Below, piece after piece: positions 10,471 to 23,390 of a stretch of DNA of 64,000 nt. The stretch lies in assembly GCA_036346225.1 (NCBI GenBank), contig JARFIW010001343.1, forward strand, positions 186,001 through 250,000, written 5' to 3'. Every line of letters begins with the position of its first letter. Position 1 is the stretch's first letter. A program made the translations under genes and the position numbers. This DNA comes from Platerodrilus igneus. Its lineage: Eukaryota > Arthropoda > Insecta > Coleoptera > Lycidae. The notes beneath the pieces were generated by a model, which saw nothing but the letters and a program-made list of their open reading frames with translations, was not told where the DNA came from and ran no database searches.

Positions 10471-11279
10471 AGTGTATTTGGTATGGAACGTTAAGTTTGG
10501 GACAAGGCAAATATCTGGGTAGAAAAATAGAGGTGGTGACAGAGATTTGGATGGTGGGGATCAGTTGGATCCAGGCATAATCGAAGTATATGGATACAAC
10601 AACGAGGGTTTCTGGTACCCATCTTCAGAGATGACGAGGAAATTTAGTTTCTTTACCTGCAGTAGCAGGTAAAGAAACTTAATTTCCTGTTTTTGCATAA
10701 ACATTTATGTTTGAGTGTTTTGACTTATTGGGGGTGTATTTATTACCATAAAAACTCGTTTAAAGGGGTATATGTGCAGGACAATTAATCTTGTTTAAAA
10801 AAGGTTTATGGATGATATATAAATGTTTATTCATGATAGAAAATGTTGTTGTAAGGAGTAAACGAGTCTTTAAATTTGTTTTTAATAAAAATGCAAGGTT
10901 TAAAAGCATTTAGAGGAGCTGGGTTATAATGAGCTCAAAATAGACCAAAATACTCGTATTAAATAGAATTTGTTGAAATATATTAAAATCAAGGACTTTA
11001 AAGTATTTAATGATTGAGGTGGTAACAGTTTAAGCAACCTGTCTGTACCAAGGTGTAAATATTTTATTAATAATGGAAACTTGTTGATATGTGTAAATAA
11101 AAGGGTTGTATGTTTTGTTGCACTATTTGAGTGATAATTTCATTTGAATGTGTTTGAGAGAAAGGAAGGTGCTTAGGATGGTAGGTAATAAAAAAGAAGC
11201 CGATTGCTGTACTAGCTAGGGTGAGCAGAAAAAAAGGAGGCGTTCCAAAAGAAAGTGTAAGAAAATTTTTTAAATTTTT
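10471..11279. other. unassigned DNA
   Basis: No recognisable gene. A short perfect inverted repeat around 10640-10690 (AAATTTAGTTTCTTTACCTG against CAGGTAAAGAAACTTAATTT) can form a hairpin. A degenerate match to the LINE 3' module (TTTAAGCAACCTG) is at 11030. Confidence 0.4.
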
Positions 11280-11369
11280 TATTAATAATTTTTGAAAAAT
11301 TTTTTGTTGACCCAATTCGTGGGGATTGATTGGTTTATAGGGAAAGCTTGAGTAATCCCCGAACCACAG

Positions 11370-11405
<36 letters not shown>

Positions 11406-11520
11406 CTCTGCACTGCCCTTTTGAACCCCAATGTTGGGTTGTCATAAAATTGCTCTGAAATGCCTGTTGAAGTCATGCCCCACAAATTGGGCGTCATAAA
11501 AATGCTTTGGATGCTTGGGA
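11280..11520. repeat. pair of PBS-like motifs around a (TA)n run
   Basis: TGACCCAATTCGTGGGG at 11309-11325 on the plus strand and the inverted form of GACGCCCAATTTGTGGGGC at 11470-11497 resemble the motif at 3703. Between them is AGTAATCCCCGAACCACAGC (compare TTAATCCCCGATTCTACGGC at 3674) leading into the (TA)n run. It looks like the remains of inverted LTR-element leader sequences. Confidence 0.4.
11372..11404. repeat. (TA)n microsatellite
   Basis: Pure TA run bounded by CAGCAATATA and TATATTGC. Confidence 0.95.
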
Positions 11521-14500
11521 ACCTTGGTGATTACTTCGTGCCTTTAGCTTGGGTCGGTATTACTTACTGCTATAAAATTACATGTCTATAAAAACTCCAT
11601 TAATTACCACCTAAATAAATTTTGAGTTCAAGCTTTGATTACGAGATGTTTCAGTTGAGAACCCTCTGAAGATGCTTTCTAAAATAACACCCCACGGTTA
11701 GTTCTGCTCATTGCTTCTTCAGGGGTACTTACCACAGCTATTCATTTACTCTACACCTTTCTAATTAATAAAAAATTAAAAAAATAGTTCGATAAAAAAC
11801 ACATATAGCCCTTTTATTCTGACAAATGAATATTTAACTCATACAATCTCAATATTTACAAATTTTATTCAAGTTAAACATTTTATACTCCTACTCGATT
11901 GTAAAAATAATCAACTTAATATACCCACGATTGTCTGCTCTTCTACATTTCATTGCGTTATAGTAAAGTAAATGGGCCTATCCCGGAACCTTACTTTACT
12001 TCCCTCTGGTCTATGGTGAGCTTAGTATAAACCTTTATATATTGTAACGTATTTTTTTACTTAGTTATACTTTCCTTATTAATATAACATAATGTTTCAA
12101 TAAAATAAAAATATAACTTATAAATGTCTGATTACTTAAAATAATTCATAAATATGCGCTCCTTCGCTTTTGATGTCTAAGTTTCTACAATACAAATCGT
12201 TTGTCTATCATTTCGTGTCACTTTTCGATCAGCGCTTGAACAAGTAAGCTGCTCTGCGGAGCGTTGAAAGGTCAATATGATCAGGCACGTGGCCTGCATA
12301 GTTCAACCTTCGTGTCTGAATGTAGTTCCTAACAGCTTTTGGGTGATGGTTTTATTCTGTATTCCACCTTCAGCAAAGTTAGTTGATTCCTGCAGACCGA
12401 AGACGATAGAAGCCCCCATCATTAAAACAGTTGGTATAATTGATTAGATAAATTTTATTATTTATTTTATACAAGAAAATAATAGGACATTCTTAATGGA
12501 GATTTGGTTTGGTTAGATAATATTTTGTTCGGAAGATCTTTTATAATTCCAGCGTAAAATTCAGTCATAATGGTATGTTTTCTTGTTGCGTACATCGCAG
12601 ATGTATATGGAATAGTCCACATCTGGTGTTATTTGGTTCTAGTATAAAAGCTCAAGAGTTTTTGATTGAACTGTACTTCGGCACGTGAGTGACATTTAAC
12701 CTTTAATTTCAGTTATATTTATTTAAATGTTTTATGAATGTTCGTAGGTTGAAATTTCACTTTGATTTAGTTATCCTAAAATTTATTTAGAAAAAGAAAG
12801 ATCCCGTACTATTCTTGTAACTTTACAAAATTTTAAAGATGTCTACGTAGTTTGCCTAACGTATTTGTTTCACAAGCAGACAGTAGTGGCTACACTAAAA
12901 AAGTTGTTATTGACGTAGGATGTCAAAAATATCTAGTTATTCAACATAATTACCACATGTTATTTTGCGTTACTTTAAAAATATCTTTGGTTATTTTGAG
13001 GTCATGTAATTTAAGTTTAAAGAACATGATGAATTTTTTTATAAGATATAAAGTAAAGCTAACTCTTTGTTTGAATGATACATTTTTATAAGTCGTAAAA
13101 TAATCTAATTTCTCACTTGTAAAGTCGACCGTAGTACTACAGATGACTATAATTAAAATTTGAAATATGAGTTATTAAGAAAGCATAAACCTTATAATAA
13201 ACTTATGTAGAAGTATTCAATTTAGAAATCTTTGTGTTTTTTTTGAAGACAGAACAATACTAGTTTCTTTTTATGTAAACTTTTGTTGAAAAAGTTAATG
13301 CTGAAACAAGCTAAGACAATTTAATTGAATAGAATTTATTTTTGCTTAACTCTTTTATTATTAAAAATTCAAGTGAAATTTATAGATTCTTAATAAGCAA
13401 AAGGTTAACTGTGTCTAATGATAACAAATACCCTGGGTGTATATTTTTGGAACTTAAATTCAATTATATTATTTTAGGTGAATATTTTTAAGGACACAAA
13501 CAGTGTCCATGTTGTGCATTTGTTTGTTCACAGGTTAAGCCGAGACATCTGTAATACATCTGGCAATTGATATTTTGGTAAGTGCTTTGCAAGGTTGATA
13601 TATAGGTTTTTGTGGCTATATAAGCGGTGTTGATTTCAGGTTTCCGCATTCCCCTAATACAAAGTACCTGTATCTTCGTATGTTGCTGTATGGAAAAATA
13701 CCGTGGCGCTCTTTATCTATATTTTTGGTCAACAGACAACCCATGACCCAAGCTCATGATCTACCCAGAGCTAACACTCTACTAGCCGTTTATCTCTAAA
13801 AAGTTTTTCTTTTCCTCAAGCCGTTTTCCATCCAACTTTACCTTGGGCTTTCTTCATTAATAAGAAATTCTCGACCTTGTGATATCAGGTAAGGTAGTCG
13901 TTTATGTTTTATGGAGGTCCAATTTGCTATCTGATATCCCTAAGGAATAATTTTTTTTACAATATTAGTGTGCAAAATTTTAGAACTGAAAAATTATACA
14001 AAAGACCCGTTTACCTCTTACATCTGTGAATTATTTATAATTATTATATACAAATATTTACACCCCCAGATTTCAAAAATGTCCTTTACATAGGTAAATA
14101 AAATTAATTTTCGGTTCATAAATTTGTCACCAAATAAAACTCAAATTCAGTAATAGTTTAAACAAATAAGCACCAGCACAACAGTTTCAAAAAAAATTCA
14201 TAACCTGGAGAGTATTCTTCATCCAGATCACCACCTCTGAAGATGCTTTCCCTATCGACTGCACGTACCAGGATCACTCCATATTGCTGCCTTCCATTGT
14301 GAACAGCAATTAAGTCTCGAACCGGCTGGGCATCCAAACCATCCACAATCCCTCAGGACTGTCGCTACAGATCCATACATAATTTCTTCTTACACGCAAT
14401 GTGCAACAAGCACACTCATTCAATTTGCAAATAATTTTCTACTTACAAGTCATCCTCCTTCAATTAATAAAATGCTTTAATACGGTTCACCTCGTTTATA

Positions 14501-15757
14501 CTAACTTGCACCTACTTGTACATTTACAACACTTGTAAATTTAATTTCGGACTGCACTAGTCGCGTAGTTTGAAGCTAGGATGATCTTCCAAAGGCTTGA
14601 AAACTAAGAGAGCGAACACCACCTCTAACAACGCTTTTATAAGCACAACCCCCCCTAAGTTGCACGTATTTTTGTTAAGCATTCTTCGAAACTTGTCAAC
14701 GACCACTCAATTACACAAACAAACGTGTACGAAAATACTACCGTCTTTTAAAACTTGGAAATCTTCAACACAAACACTGCATTACCGCGAAATACTCTTG
14801 TAACTTGCCAACCTTTCTAATTTTTTTTAAAATCTTCACTCTCTTGTTACCCTCAAACAATTTCAATCACGCCTCTTGTGTGTGCATACATACTACTATT
14901 GCACTTCTGCTTTCATAATAACATCTCCCAGCTTTGTCTTAATATCCTACCTAAATTGTCTATGTTATTTCTAAATTTCTGGTATCTTTGTCTGCCCCAT
15001 GTTTTCTGTTTTTATTTTCGTCCCTCAATTACTATATTGTTCTAAGTTGTTTCTCCCTTCCTCTATGTGCGTCTTTAAAAATCGATACCTTCCGCAAATA
15101 TGTTGTATCTTTGTCCCGCTTATTGGTTTTTAAAATATACTGGTCTTACAAACGTTTGAAAGTCATTGTCACTTAACCACCTGATATTTTTCATCCGTCT
15201 CTGTTACATATTAAATATCGTCTGTCGCCTAATTTTATCGATCTGTTTTCAACTAGTTGACCGTTGCTTTTAACCTTGTGTTTTCAGTTAACACATTTTA
15301 CCTAGAACTATTTTCTCAACGTATCCCGGCTTTTATAGAAATTGTTTATTTATCGCACGTCTGTTCCATGAAATCCTTGACTTTTGTATCTTGTTTTCAA
15401 ATACTAAACCTTGTAAAGTTCTTCGAATGCTTTAGCTTATGCTACGTTTAATAAATGTACCTTGCTTAAATTATTGATTTTTACACTGAAAAGCTTTTAT
15501 CCTAATGATATCTGTACACGATTTTTGACTTTGCCATCAATCTTATTTATAATTAACCGTTGTCCTTGTTTTAAATTAACGTATAAAAATTAAACCTACA
15601 TGATCTTATCTAACCTTACGCGATTCTAATTATATTGAAGCGTTTTAAATAAATTATTGATTTCTATGTACAGGGTACCTACAAATAAATAAATGTTTGG
15701 CTTATTTACACATATCTAAGCTTACCAAACCACAGAATATTTACGTGACCGTTATAT
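11521..15757. other. unassigned AT-rich DNA
   Basis: I see no reliable gene. Two spots have TATA-like cores (GTATAAAAGCTC near 12641, CTATATAAGCGG near 13617) that could be old LTR promoters. A 62-codon minus-strand frame at 14346-14158 has a less biased composition than its surroundings but no motif I recognise. Everything else is low-complexity or unstructured. Confidence 0.4.
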
Positions 15758-15788
15758 CTATCTATATATATATATATATATATATATT
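15758..15788. repeat. (TA)n microsatellite
   Basis: TA run ending in TATATTGC, followed by a duplicated element at 15807-15845 (AGGAGTAGGCGC and AGAAGTAGGCGC). Confidence 0.95.
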
Positions 15789-15849
15789 GCAGTGTTACCC
15801 TCTTTCTTAGGAGTAGGCGCTCCTCCTCCTTAGAAGTAGGCGCTAAAAT

Positions 15850-16974
15850 AGTGCTGTGACACGGGACAGCAATGAAAAATTTAAAATTACTTACTAAAAC
15901 AAAATTACTTACTTTCCTTTCTAACCTTTCTTTGTCTGGCTAGCTTAACGGAATTTATACTAGGGATTTACAAAGTGAAATGGAACACAGCAATCAAAAA
16001 AGCATCTCTACATTCAAAAACAATTTTCTTTCATATTAAAGAATACAGAACAGTTTACAGTATAATTTTCAAACATAAAATTATTCCTAACAAGTAGCTA
16101 TTTACTTAATTATTAAAATATTCCTCAGCTAATCTTTGTTAAAATTTACAGAACTCAAATCTTTTCTCTTGTGGATAATTGACCTATCCTTTACTACCCC
16201 GAAGGAAGAATTTAATTGGCCAATGATGCTCAACATATATCTATTAAGGGTCAAAATATTTCAAACTCTGACGTCAAAAATTTCTGGTAAATATTTAAAA
16301 AAAAAAAAATTATTTGATTAAGACTTTTTCTACTTTAAATTCAAATGACATAATATCAGTTACAAACAAAGAAATCTAAAATTAATGCTTGCAAAATCAA
16401 ATTGCGTTTATTCAATTCTCGTAATTAACGATAGTAAATACCTTCTACTTCCATTTTTAAATTGACGTTAAAATCGCAGTTTAACAGTATTATTCATATA
16501 ATTTTAAATCTTCATTTAGAATGTTAATTTTCAAAGTGCATTTTCTATTTTTTATTAATTAGCTTTAAAATAGCATTTGTATTAGAGAATCTTCAGCCTT
16601 CATAGTATTTTACAAAATAATCATGTATCACCAAATAACTACATTCGATTAATTTTTTATACTTGAAACTATTTAACGTATAAATTTCATTGCAACTCTG
16701 CACGTTATTTTGGCTTTATAAATACTCAACCGCGAATTGTTCAAGGTTACACTTTGCTTGCTTTATGAAGGAATGAATGAAACTTGATCAAAGTTACCGC
16801 GTATATATTACATTTATTTCCAGTCTAGAATTTTCCTGTTCCGTTTGGAACATGATACATCGTAATGATGTCATTTCTCCAAGAATAACGCACTTTATTA
16901 CCTAATTAGAGTCCAACGTCGTGATTTATGTTCATAGTGAAGCGTGCTGTTTATGCTTGTTCAACACGAGTTGA
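15850..16974. other. unassigned AT-rich DNA
   Basis: No gene, tandem array or structured repeat seen. Confidence 0.45.
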
Positions 16975-17700
16975 TCGTAGCGTCGCCTCTTATCTTATAG
17001 TAACCCTGAAAGTTATAAAATCAATTCTTATCTATTTTATGGGTTTTTAATGTGCGCACGGCTTCCTCAAATAACGTTTGTTTATTGAATTAATTTACAG
17101 GACATTTCTTAGTAATTTGACGTATTTGTCTTTATTAATCCCGAAAGTTCGAGAAAGTGGTTTTAATTAAAATGTTATACGGAAGTCAACTTAGCTAATT
17201 AATTAAAGCTTTAATTGCTTTATTTATCCTTTGTACAACATAAAGATTTGCATTTTAATAATTGAAAAAGATTGGTTTTTACGGCAAATAAAAAAAAAAT
17301 CTTATGCACGGGATTGGTATTCTTATAATAAATAAAAATGAATGGATTTATATTTTAAAGATTGAAACTCATTTTTACGGAATCTCTCAACGATTAATTT
17401 GCACAAGGTTTAAAGTTTTACGCACACGGTAATATAATTAAAGTTTGCGCTTTCTTTCTTTATGGTCGATTTGTATACTAATAACGTTAGTATTTGAACG
17501 AATGTGGGCTATAAATTGATATTGTTGTTACGCGAATTAAATGGCTTTTTTATTTACAATACGCTTATATTTGTACACACAAAATTATTTATTTTATGCA
17601 CGGAAGGTGTTTCGTTTTGTATTTTAATGACTTTGTATTTACAATACGCTTTTATATATAGGGTGAAACAATTAAGCTTCAGAAATTTCAGAAATTCTGG
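16975..17700 (+). repeat. dispersed repeat family A, copy 3
   Basis: Same order of landmarks as 1745-2420: AATTCTTATCTATTTTATGG, AAAGTTCGAGAA, TTAGCTAATTAATTAAAGC, AAGATTTGCAT, ATTGGTTTTTACG, TATTTACAATACGC and a terminal AGGGTGAAACAATTA block with CAGAAATTTC. Confidence 0.55.
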
Positions 17701-18628
17701 ATTCTTTCTATTTGGGCTGGCTTTATTTATAGGAGTTGGATTTCAGTGTCCTTTCGTGACCTCCTTATCATATATATGCAATTCTTTAGTCTTAGCCGTT
17801 TTTTTAAATATAAAACTCTAGAAATTCTTGGATGTTTTGACTTCATTTATTTAATAATAATTTCAAAACATTTAAGTTTTGGAGCTTTAGACCAAAGGCC
17901 TGGATTTATGCTATCATGATACATCCTTTAAAATCTACAGTTTGGCAGATCTGTAATCCAATTGTTGGCTTTGTCACATACAACCGGCTATTATTACAAA
18001 ATGATATTCTTAACTCTGATAGCCTAGCTAAAAACTGACGCAAAGAAATTTTTGAACATCATAAAACGTATGGTGTACTTTTTCAACAGCGGGAAACAAG
18101 TTTTTGTTGCGTTAAGGTTACCATTAGTTCAAAAACCTACAAAAATAAGCAATTTTTAATATTCAGAATAGTTTTTGTTATTTTTTATGGGCATGTGAAC
18201 ATCTTTGAAAAGGTAGTTTTAAGGGCTATGATATCTAGTTAAAGTCCAAAACGGCGATCATAAGGAAAACAAAAAATGTGAGCGGTTCCTCGAAAACAAA
18301 AGAGAATCGAACAAATCTGTTTATACCATAATACTCCTTTTAAAAAAGGTGTCCTAATAATGTATACGCCTGACAAATGTACTTTTTATAGTTTGCATTT
18401 ATCATCAAACAACAAAATCTGAATTTTTGGTTTTTTAAAAACTAAACAAACAACTTTGTAAACAGCTTTAAACTTGTTAGAGATTTCTCCAAACTTTTCC
18501 CCATTTAACCCGACTATATTTCTTATAACAACTAATATCACAATGTATAGACTCGAAATTTGAACACAGTGTATATCTAACACAAAAAAGAAGCAACAGC
18601 ATATAAATAAAAATCAGATTGTCTTGTG
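17701..18628. other. unassigned DNA
   Basis: No gene or repeat recognised. Confidence 0.4.
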
Positions 18629-19013
18629 CAGCGGCGTAACAAGAAATTTTGGGCCCTTACTCAAAATCTCTTAAGATCCCTTACAATTTTTGTTGTACCT
18701 TTTTATCAATTGAGATTCACAATATTGCAAATAAGTTTACCTTCTGTCATCATAGTATCAAATACATTTCAAATGAAAATCCTGTTTGTCAAATGACGTT
18801 CACTGTTTATTAAACTATTATCCTAATAAGATGTAAAGCAGTAATGGTACGGGTGGAGCTGGTTTGATAAATAGCCACCTCATTTTTATACCAGGGAAAC
18901 GGAAAAGATAATGATTCAAAATACAACGCTAATGCGATTTGAAAATCATTTGGAAAATAGCGAATCATTCTCAAGCGATAAAGAAGAAAAGCAAATTAGA
19001 AACCACTCATCAG

Positions 19014-19183
19014 CATCATCATTAGGTATTCAGTCCTAGAACTGGTTAGACGCGTACCCTAATTGTTTCCTTTCTGAACTAACCTACACACTTCCTTGAA
19101 ATTTGCACAGTCTGCATCATCACTATTTGCGTGAAAAAGTCTGATCTCGATCTACCTCTAATACCTCTAATACCTCTAATAAT
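19014..19183 (-). pseudogene. RTE-like LINE 3' scrap
   Basis: CATCATCATTAGG followed by TCAGTCCTAGAACTGGTTAG closely matches 4268-4300, so this is another 3' end of the same LINE with its ATG-repeat tail. It degrades into a CCTCTAATA triplet array before 19184. Confidence 0.7.
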
Positions 19184-19690
19184 GCAGAACTATGTTTTTT
19201 AAACTTAGAATAGCTCAGAACAAAAAGTTAGCCATTGGAACAGAAGAAGAAGGCTATGTTTACTCCTGCCGATTAAGTAAAAACATCGATTTTTGGGAGA
19301 ACCTCTGGTGATAGGAGATTCATACTGCAGAACTGTTTTCTAGGCTTAGAACAGCTCAGAACAAAAAGTTAGCCATTGGAACAAAAGAGGAAGACTATGT
19401 TTATTCTTGTCGATATAGTAAAAACATCGATTTTTGGGAGAACCGCTGGTGATAGGAGATTCATACTGCAGAACTATGTTTTCTAAGCTTAGAACAGCTC
19501 AGAACAAAAAGTTAGTCATTGGAACAAAAGAGGAAGACAATGTTTACTCTAGTCGAAATAGTAAAAACAACGTTTTTTGGAAGAACCACTGGTGATAAGA
19601 GATTCATACTGCAGAACTATGTTTTTTAGGCTTAGAACAGCTCAGAACAAAAAGTTATCCATTGGAGCAAGAAGGGAAAGGTATGTTTAC
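19184..19690. repeat. ~142-bp tandem repeat, about 3.5 copies
   Basis: GCAGAAC recurs at 19184, 19327, 19468 and 19611. Units share TTAGAACAGCTCAGAAC, AAAAAGTTAGCCATTGGA, ATCGATTTTTGGGAGAAC and CTGGTGATAGGAGATTCATA. Confidence 0.9.
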
Positions 19691-19732
19691 TCTTGGTTCG
19701 GCAGTCTTGTTTGTCCAAAAACGCTTTTTTTC

Positions 19733-20240
19733 ATTTTTTTAAGAATCGTTTAGATACGGAATTGTCCTTTTGGAACCATGTTTGGAACAACTAGAACAAT
19801 CTTAATCGAGAGCCAAAATTTCGATTTTTGAAAAATGGGGTGCCAGCAAAAAAATATTTTGTTTCGTTTTGTTGAAGAATCGTTTAGATACGGAAGTGTA
19901 CTTTTGGAACAATGTTTGAAACAACTAGAACAATCTTAATCGAGGGCCAAAATTTCGATTTTTGAAATATGGGGTGCCAGCAAAAAAATGTTTTTTGCCG
20001 TTTTTTTGAAGAATTGTTTAGATACAGAATTATCTTTTTAGAACAATGTTTGGAACAACTAGAACAATGTTAAGCGATGGCCAAAATTGCGATTATCGAT
20101 AAATGGGGTGCCCGTAACAAAATGGGGTTTTTTTCCAAATTTTCGAGGAATCTTTTGGAATAAAATAATGTCGAATTGGAACAATGCGATACAAGATTGG
20201 AATAATCTGGAACAACTTTCAAAATCATGATTTTTAAAAA
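19733..20240. repeat. ~134-bp tandem repeat, four copies
   Basis: AAGAATCGTTTAGATACGGA-type starts at 19741, 19875, 20009 and (diverged) 20146. Units share AACAACTAGAACAATCTTAA, AAAATTTCGATTTTTGA and ATGGGGTGCC. Unrelated to the preceding array. Confidence 0.9.
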
Positions 20241-21554
20241 ATGGGATGCTTAATTCGCACGCATAGATTATGTGGTTTATTTTATTGAGAGCATCATATT
20301 TTTGTTTCGTTGTATTATCAATACTGGTTGGATATTAAATTTATTTCTCAATGCCTTCAATACCTTTACACGCCCAAGTGGAAGAGGAATATTTCATGTT
20401 TACAATAATTAATAAAGGTATAAAATTTACGTATTCTTTTGCTTAGTACCCGACTGGCTAGACCGTGGCAATTATATCATCGAATGGTATGCACCAAAGT
20501 TTGTGAGAGTAAAGAAGGCGTTTCAATTGGCGGCAACGTGGAGCTAGAGGTAAAGGCACTGCCGTAATTACGGCACCCGAAGATCCCGCAATGCGGGGGC
20601 TCCCAAACATTAAAGGGCCCCGGTCCGGTCCCAACAACGTGAAATAAACGATGTCGAATTCGTTTAAGGATTATTAAACAGAAACAGAAACAAGGATCCC
20701 AGTGTTTCATCTGTAGTTATACTTACCACTAAAGGCCTACAAAACAAATCATAATTCTTACTTTTATATAGAGCAACTTGGTTAGTTATCTTATCCGTTG
20801 TATTTATAAAAGCGAATGCTTTGATGCATGAATCAAGCCAAACTAATCTTATGTAAGTTTCTATTCATATATTCATAATGTCTAATCAATGAACAGGAAA
20901 GTGTTGTTTAACACAGGAACAATGGAGACTGTTCTGTTTTTGTTGAAAACCGGCTAGCTGATAAGAGTGTTAGTTGATTTTATAAACCTACAACCTACTT
21001 AAGATGTGAAAATAGAAAAAATAAACACTAAAATAAACATTTCTTTTCATAAGATTATAACAAGAAAAGCTGTATTAAGTATGGAACAGGAACATACACA
21101 AAAAATCAGTTTGGAAAGTTAAGTCGATAAGTTTCTTTTGTTAAAATTAAGGCGATTTGGTATGACTAAATAAAAATATAACCTCCAAGGCTGCGATTTC
21201 TTTTTTCTTTTATATATTTAATTTATTTTAAATTATATATAGGAGAGGCCCCTAATTCCTTAACTACGCCACTGGGTAAAAGCAAAGGAAATTGTAAACT
21301 TCAATTTAACCAAACTACAACTCTTTAGGCTAGAGTAGAAGCGAGTACGGTATATTTGTGTCTCATCGATAGCAGAAACGAAAATTTTAAAGAACACGTG
21401 CATAAACATTCGAATGCTACGGAATTAACGCCGCAACAAACAAGGCTCATATGTCACATTTATACGAGAATTGGGTGTTGCTGTAAATACAAATATAGAA
21501 ATTTGCGGGTATAGTCATTATAATTTGAATTAGGGCCGCTATACTTGCGGCCAC

Positions 21555-21596
21555 GTCCCCAATGCTCCACCCGGAGGTACTACATTGGGTTTAAAC
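21555..21596 (-). repeat. SINE tail fragment
   Basis: CCAATGCTCCACCCGGAGG followed by TACTACATTGG matches the 3' end of the tRNA-SINE family (compare 23610-23635). Only the tail is present. Confidence 0.7.
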
Positions 21597-22754
21597 GCGA
21601 AAAATAAACGTGCTTCTTATTAATTCTAACTTCATAATTAATCCACCCTAAATAAAATCTAACAAACTGAAATAAAAACTAAAGCAGGGTTTAAATAATG
21701 ATATCCCTAGCGTTGGCTTTGGAGTGTGCCCGATCAACAAGACGAGCAAAAATGAAAGGGGGAGGGATCTGTAATACCGGATAGCAGACGCCGGCTCTGC
21801 CTACCAGTGCGACCTAAAGGGTCGACTTAAAACTATCCAAATCTAGCTAGCTAATTTAAAATGGATTCAAATTTCTAAGCATTTGCCAAATGTATTAATA
21901 GTGAATCCAGCTATTTTGCCTGCTTTATAAATTTACAAATTCGTCCTCGCTGATCCAAGTATTTTATCTTAAATTTGTCCCTAACGTTCCCTATCATTCC
22001 CTAACTGACATATTATATATACAATCTTCTTTTCTATATATACTGCGACCAAAAATTGGCGACAGAACGTCAAACAAATCAAATCAAGCCACAAAACAAT
22101 ACAATGCAGGCAAAAATATAAGTATACAAATAAATATAAATATAATATACATATATAAACAAACATATAATAAATATATAAATAAATCTGAATAAGCAAA
22201 AGCATGTAACAGTGCATATATTAGCAAAAGCAAATACATTATCAGGTGCACTCGCATGAGCATTATATCGACTAGAGCCATTACACAAAAACGTGCTTGG
22301 TAGATTATTTCAAAATCTGTTTAAAATCACAAATCAATGTTTATGCGGGTACAGCCGTCACAATTTTATTTTTACCTCCAATATAAATTTCTCCAGCATC
22401 CGAAGATCTGGTCGTCTACCTACATCTATTGGTTTTCTACTTTTATGGGGGGAGTTGAATATGCACTGTTAAAGTCCTGGTGGATATGCACTAAATGTTC
22501 TGGGGTGATCACAATCACTATCACCTTCACTTTTAAGTCCTGGGTGGATGCGCGGTTTCACTCTATTTTATTATTTCTTTATTTATTACACTTATTTAAA
22601 TTAATGAGGTTTCCTGATTTAGTTTGTTGTTATTTATTTGTTTCGTTTATTCCCGATTTTTCGCGCGTAGAAGGTGGGGCAGTGATTGTTTTAGTGGTGT
22701 GTTCGTCGTGCATATTAGAGTTTTGGGTATACTTATTTTATTATTATTATTGGT
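21597..22754. other. unassigned DNA
   Basis: No recognised gene. 21980-22260 is a low-complexity TATA/AAT-rich stretch whose long open frames are compositional. Confidence 0.4.
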
Positions 22755-22758
22755 TTTC

Positions 22759-22790
<32 letters not shown>

Positions 22791-23390
22791 TTTTTTTGCA
22801 GGTTTTGGTTATGATGCTCTTATCATGTCAAAATCACGCCAGGTCGAAATCTATAATTTTTCAATCCTCCCACCATCCCCTCCCGACTTACACACGATTA
22901 TTACCGTCTAATCTCGCAACCCTTCCTGCGAACTCTCTAAAGGCTGTCCAGAACGCCTCTTGGATAGCCACTTCCCCGACTTCCTCTAGGCTCTTTGGCC
23001 ATGCTAGACCTACGATAGCTAATTTTGTATCAGCCAACCCTCGATTTGCCGCTTCAAGCGGGCAGTCGAAGAGCACGTGCTCTGCGCTTTCCGCGCTCTC
23101 ACCGCATTCACAGCGGTCGTTGTTGGTTAACCCGAACCTATGTAAATACGCTTTAAAGGCGCCGTGCCCTGTTATCAACTGAACCATTTTATGATCGAGT
23201 TTTACCTCGATCTTGCCTCTAGCTGCTAAGCTCGGTATGAATTTGTGGGTCAACCTGCCCGTGGCAGCGTTGTTCCACCTGTCTTTCCATTGTCGGATTG
23301 ACTTTTCACGCAGCTTTCTCTTAATCAAAGACTTCAGTATCGACGAATGTGATATTCGAAAGTCTCCCGTCGCGGGCGGGTATAGTCAAC
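22755..23390 (-). pseudogene. R1-type non-LTR retrotransposon, 3' end of ORF2
   Basis: A minus-strand frame, 23328-22888 (146 aa), matches the C-terminus of R1/TRAS-type LINE ORF2 after the RT and RNase H domains: a W-rich start (RQWKDRWNNAATGRLTHKF), LITGHGAFKAYLHRFGL, then a zinc-knuckle-like CxC-x9-H-x4-C (CECGESAESAEHVLFDC, about residues 73-89). On the plus strand 22755-22797 is a T-rich tract, which fits the poly(A) tail of the minus-strand element, so its 3' end is at about 22755. The 5' part is missing beyond about 23390, which is the usual truncation on insertion. The frame itself has no stop but lacks any RT. Confidence 0.8.

Larger units (their letters stand above)
18629..21274. 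mobile_element. hAT-like non-autonomous element
   Basis: The left end CAGCGGCGTAACAAGAAATT (18629) and the reverse complement of the right end CAGTGGCGTAGTTAAGGAAT (21274) form imperfect terminal inverted repeats. A GGGCCC/GGGGCC block sits about 20 bp inside each. CAGNGGCGTA termini are typical of hAT-type elements. The flanking 8-mers (GTCTTGTG and GGTAAAAG) do not match, so the target duplication is lost or the ends belong to different copies. It has no transposase. The inside holds a LINE scrap, two unrelated tandem arrays and a GC-rich inner segment at 20570-20645. Confidence 0.5.

Noticed and set aside
22337..23182. 281-codon plus-strand frame
   Set aside because: It is open through a T-rich tract and the antisense of the R1-type ORF2; F/L-rich with no domain.
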